Assembly (NCBI RefSeq): GCF_028823615.1
Contig: NZ_JAPEHT010000004.1
Location: forward strand, 1 to 51,751
Source: Planococcus sp. A6
GTDB lineage: Bacteria > Bacillota > Bacilli > Bacillales_A > Planococcaceae
Direction: 5' to 3'
DNA length: 51,751 bases
Shown: positions 49,844-51,751 of the stretch, piece by piece
Position numbering within the stretch: position 1 is the first letter of the stretch
Layout of the letters: every line of letters starts with the position of its first letter
Position numbers and translations under genes: made by a program
The notes under the pieces: generated by a model
Database searches by the model: none
What the model saw: the letters and a program-made list of their open reading frames with translations, nothing else
What the model was told of the DNA's origin: nothing

Positions 49844-50851
49844 ATGAAAAAATGGACGATTGCCATTGCACCGGTATTGCTGCTGGCGGCATGCACAGAA
49901 GAAGCGGCAAATCCGGGAAGCGACGTGGCGAATGAACAGCAGGAATTACAAGAAGTGACGATGGTCTTGGATTGGACGCCAAATACCAATCACACCGGAT
50001 TGTATGTGGCGCAGCAAAAGGGCTATTTTGAAGAGCAAGGGCTCGATGTCGAGATCATCTTGCCGGGTGAAGCGGGCGCCAATCAATTGGTCGCTTCCAA
50101 CCAGGCGGAATTCGGCATCGGCGCACAGGAAAGCTTGACGGAAGCGAGAGTGCAGGACATTCCGATTGTTTCAATCGCGGCGCTCATTCAGCACAACACC
50201 TCCGGATTTGCATCACCTAAAGCCAAAGGAATCGAGTCGCCGAGCGATTACGAAGGGAAAACTTACGGCGGCTGGGGAGCGCCAGTCGAAAAAGCGGTGC
50301 TTGGGTCCATCATGGAACAGGAAGGGGCTGATGTGGAAAACGTCGACATCGTCAATATCGGCAATAGCGACTTTTTCACGGCGGTCGAACGTGACATAGA
50401 TTTTGCGTGGATCTATTACGGCTGGACGGGCATTGAAGCCGAACTGCGCGGCGATGAATTGAACATGCAGTATTTGACGGACTACTCGGACAAACTGGAT
50501 TATTACACACCGATCCTAATGACCAATGAAAACTTGATTGCAGAAGATCCGGAAACCGTTCGTGCATTCACCAAAGCAGTGTCGCAAGGCTATGGATTCG
50601 CCATCGATGAGCCTGAACAAGCAGCTGAGATCTTGATAGAGTCGGTCCCGGATTTGGATCCAGAACTGGTGAAAGCGAGCCAGAAATGGCTGTCGCCGAA
50701 ATATCAGGACGATGCAGCGAAATTCGGCGAACAACAAGAGCAAGTATGGGCGGATTATGCAGCCTGGATGTTCGACAACGGGTTGCTGGATGAGGAATTG
50801 GACGTGGAGCAGGCGTACACCAATGAATTTTTACCGGAGGAGGAAAACTGA
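49844..50851 (+). CDS. thiY: ABC transporter substrate-binding lipoprotein for thiamine pyrimidine precursor (ThiY-like, NMT1 family)
   Basis: 335 residues. The lipobox LLAAC puts the acylated Cys at residue 17. The NMT1/THI5-like domain shows VLDWTPNTNHTGLYVAQQKG, then GYFEEQGLDVEI, and FGIGAQESLTEAR. The motif WTPNTNHTG is typical of binding proteins for HMP or its formylamino precursor. Placed behind the TPP riboswitch with a permease gene, it fits the ThiXYZ uptake system. The start follows AGGGGGGAAA. Confidence 0.92.
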   Translation: MKKWTIAIAPVLLLAACTEEAANPGSDVANEQQELQEVTMVLDWTPNTNHTGLYVAQQKGYFEEQGLDVEIILPGEAGANQLVASNQAEFGIGAQESLTEARVQDIPIVSIAALIQHNTSGFASPKAKGIESPSDYEGKTYGGWGAPVEKAVLGSIMEQEGADVENVDIVNIGNSDFFTAVERDIDFAWIYYGWTGIEAELRGDELNMQYLTDYSDKLDYYTPILMTNENLIAEDPETVRAFTKAVSQGYGFAIDEPEQAAEILIESVPDLDPELVKASQKWLSPKYQDDAAKFGEQQEQVWADYAAWMFDNGLLDEELDVEQAYTNEFLPEEEN

Positions 50852-51144
50852 TGGGTAACGCATTACTAAGTATTCAAATCATCCCGAAAACGAAAAACGG
50901 GGAAGACGTCATTCCGTATGTGGACAAAGCGATCGCCGTCATTGAAAAGTCGGGCGTCCCGTACCAAGTCAATCCTTTGGAGACGACGATGGAAGGGGAT
51001 CTGGCGCAGTTGTTTTCGATCGTTGAGGAAATGAACGAGGCGATGATCGACAACGGCAGTTCGAACGTCATCTCGCAAATCAAAGTGCTGTATCAGCCGA
51101 GCGGCGCATCGATGGATAAATTGACGGAGAAATACCGGCCGTGA
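50851..51144 (+). CDS. MTH1187/YqgV family thiamine-binding protein
   Basis: 97 residues, overlapping the thiY stop by one base and behind GGAGGAGG. The family layout is LLSIQIIPKTKNGEDVIPYV, VDKAIAVIEKSGVPYQVNPL, ETTMEGDLAQLFSIVEEMNE. These small cytoplasmic ferredoxin-like proteins bind thiamine or pyrimidine compounds and occur in thiamine transport operons. Confidence 0.92.
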   Translation: MGNALLSIQIIPKTKNGEDVIPYVDKAIAVIEKSGVPYQVNPLETTMEGDLAQLFSIVEEMNEAMIDNGSSNVISQIKVLYQPSGASMDKLTEKYRP

Positions 51145-51751
51145 TGATTATGCGAAAAGGATGGAGACCGGTTCTGGTCCTCATCCTTTTATTGATCATC
51201 TGGCAAGTGCTGGTGCCGCTGTTTGAAGTGCCGGACTGGCTATTGCCAACCCCTTATCAGATCGGGCTGGAAGCGATCAACAGTTGGCCAAACTACAACG
51301 GGCATTTGTTTGCGACGATCCGTTTATCCATCCTCGGCTTTTTCATCGGATCCTCGGTCGGTCTTGGCGTCGCGATGATTCTTCATCTTGTACCGAAACT
51401 GCGGGAGACTTTTTATCCTTTGCTGATTTTATCGCAAAATATCCCAATTATCGTGTTGGCTCCATTGTTGGTCATTTGGTTCGGTTTTGGCTTATTGCCA
51501 AAACTGATCATCATCATTCTCGTGTGCTTTTTTCCGATCACCATCGCGGCACTTGACGGGTTCAGACAGACGAGCGGCGAATTGCTGCATTATATGAAAA
51601 TGGCAGGAGCCGACAGACGCCAGATTTTTATGAAGCTCGAATGGCCGCATGCGATGCCATCGATTTTTTCAGGCTTGAAAATTGCGGCGACCTATAGCGT
51701 CATGGGTGCCGTCATTTCCGAATGGCTCGGGGCGCAGGAAGGCATCGGCGT
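51144..51751 (+). CDS. thiX: ABC transporter permease for thiamine precursor (ThiX-like), 3' end beyond window
   Basis: The frame is open from the ATG at 51144 (overlapping the previous stop; GTG 51141 and ATG 51150 are alternatives) to the window edge. It gives about 202 residues with five predicted helices. The ABC permease EAA-type loop is present as MAGADRRQIFMKLEWPHAMP. SILGFFIGSSVGLGVAMIL and LSQNIPIIVLAPLLVIWFGF are the usual core helices of the BPD_transp_1 type. The ATPase gene is expected next, outside the window. Confidence 0.9.
   Translation, partial: MIMRKGWRPVLVLILLLIIWQVLVPLFEVPDWLLPTPYQIGLEAINSWPNYNGHLFATIRLSILGFFIGSSVGLGVAMILHLVPKLRETFYPLLILSQNIPIIVLAPLLVIWFGFGLLPKLIIIILVCFFPITIAALDGFRQTSGELLHYMKMAGADRRQIFMKLEWPHAMPSIFSGLKIAATYSVMGAVISEWLGAQEGIG

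Noticed and set aside
1-51751. CRISPR array, insertion sequence, prophage, tRNA or rRNA
   Set aside because: No evenly spaced repeats, transposase or integrase motifs, or tRNA/rRNA landmarks were found by reading; a covariance scan could still find something missed.

Overview
The window looks like chromosomal DNA of a low-to-moderate GC Gram-positive bacterium of the Bacillales, most likely Planococcaceae (Planococcus/Planomicrobium-like). The signs are strong AGGAGG-type ribosome binding sites, frequent TTG and GTG starts, many intrinsic terminators, lipoproteins with Gram-positive lipoboxes, ECF sigma/anti-sigma pairs, and relatives of Bacillus proteins (UppP, YunD, SatA, YcxB, MTH1187/YqgV, ThiXY). 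This is inferred from reading the sequence, without a database search. No rRNA, tRNA, CRISPR array, transposase, integrase or phage gene was seen.

Layout. 0-9 kb: an edge fragment, a secreted thermolysin-like M4 protease, a uppP gene broken by a small deletion, a zinc-ribbon metallo-beta-lactamase-fold protein, a Nudix hydrolase behind a leader that looks like a ykkC-class riboswitch ending in a long terminator, a DUF389 membrane protein, two envelope proteins and a SatA-like acetyltransferase. 9-15 kb: small membrane proteins, a VanZ-like protein, a YunD-type nucleotidase, and an SgrR-like regulator divergent from a frameshifted MFS transporter. 15-32.3 kb: an accessory stretch of short, mostly forward genes. 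It holds GNAT acetyltransferases, Nudix hydrolases, three putative zinc proteases, a divergent UMP kinase paralogue, a HEAT-repeat protein, an isochorismatase-type hydrolase, an SDR/TetR pair, lipoproteins and tiny membrane proteins. It also holds several genes that resemble orphan immunity genes (barstar, SMI1/KNR4 and unknowns), with no toxin partner in view.

32.3-37.6 kb: an ECF sigma factor/anti-sigma module with a sigma-type promoter in front of it. A divergent membrane-anchored protein shares its C-terminal domain with the anti-sigma factor. This segment is bracketed by two same-orientation sites resembling chromosomal dif (XerC/XerD) sites, 4.0 kb apart. 37.6-45 kb: a sugar-dehydrogenase lipoprotein; an SDR/AraC/MFS locus in which all three genes carry a one-base frameshift at or next to a homopolymer; a second ECF sigma/DUF4179 anti-sigma pair; and a polytopic membrane protein. 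45-47.9 kb: a pseudogene with four in-frame stops and no indels, small membrane proteins and a GNAT. 47.9-51.75 kb: a nitroreductase-MarR-quinol monooxygenase cluster with a shared operator-like motif, then a TPP riboswitch and the start of a thiamine-precursor ABC transport operon (ThiY, MTH1187 family, ThiX) running off the window.

For many genes the start was moved inward from the longest open frame to the codon with a good Shine-Dalgarno sequence; each such choice is explained in its entry.
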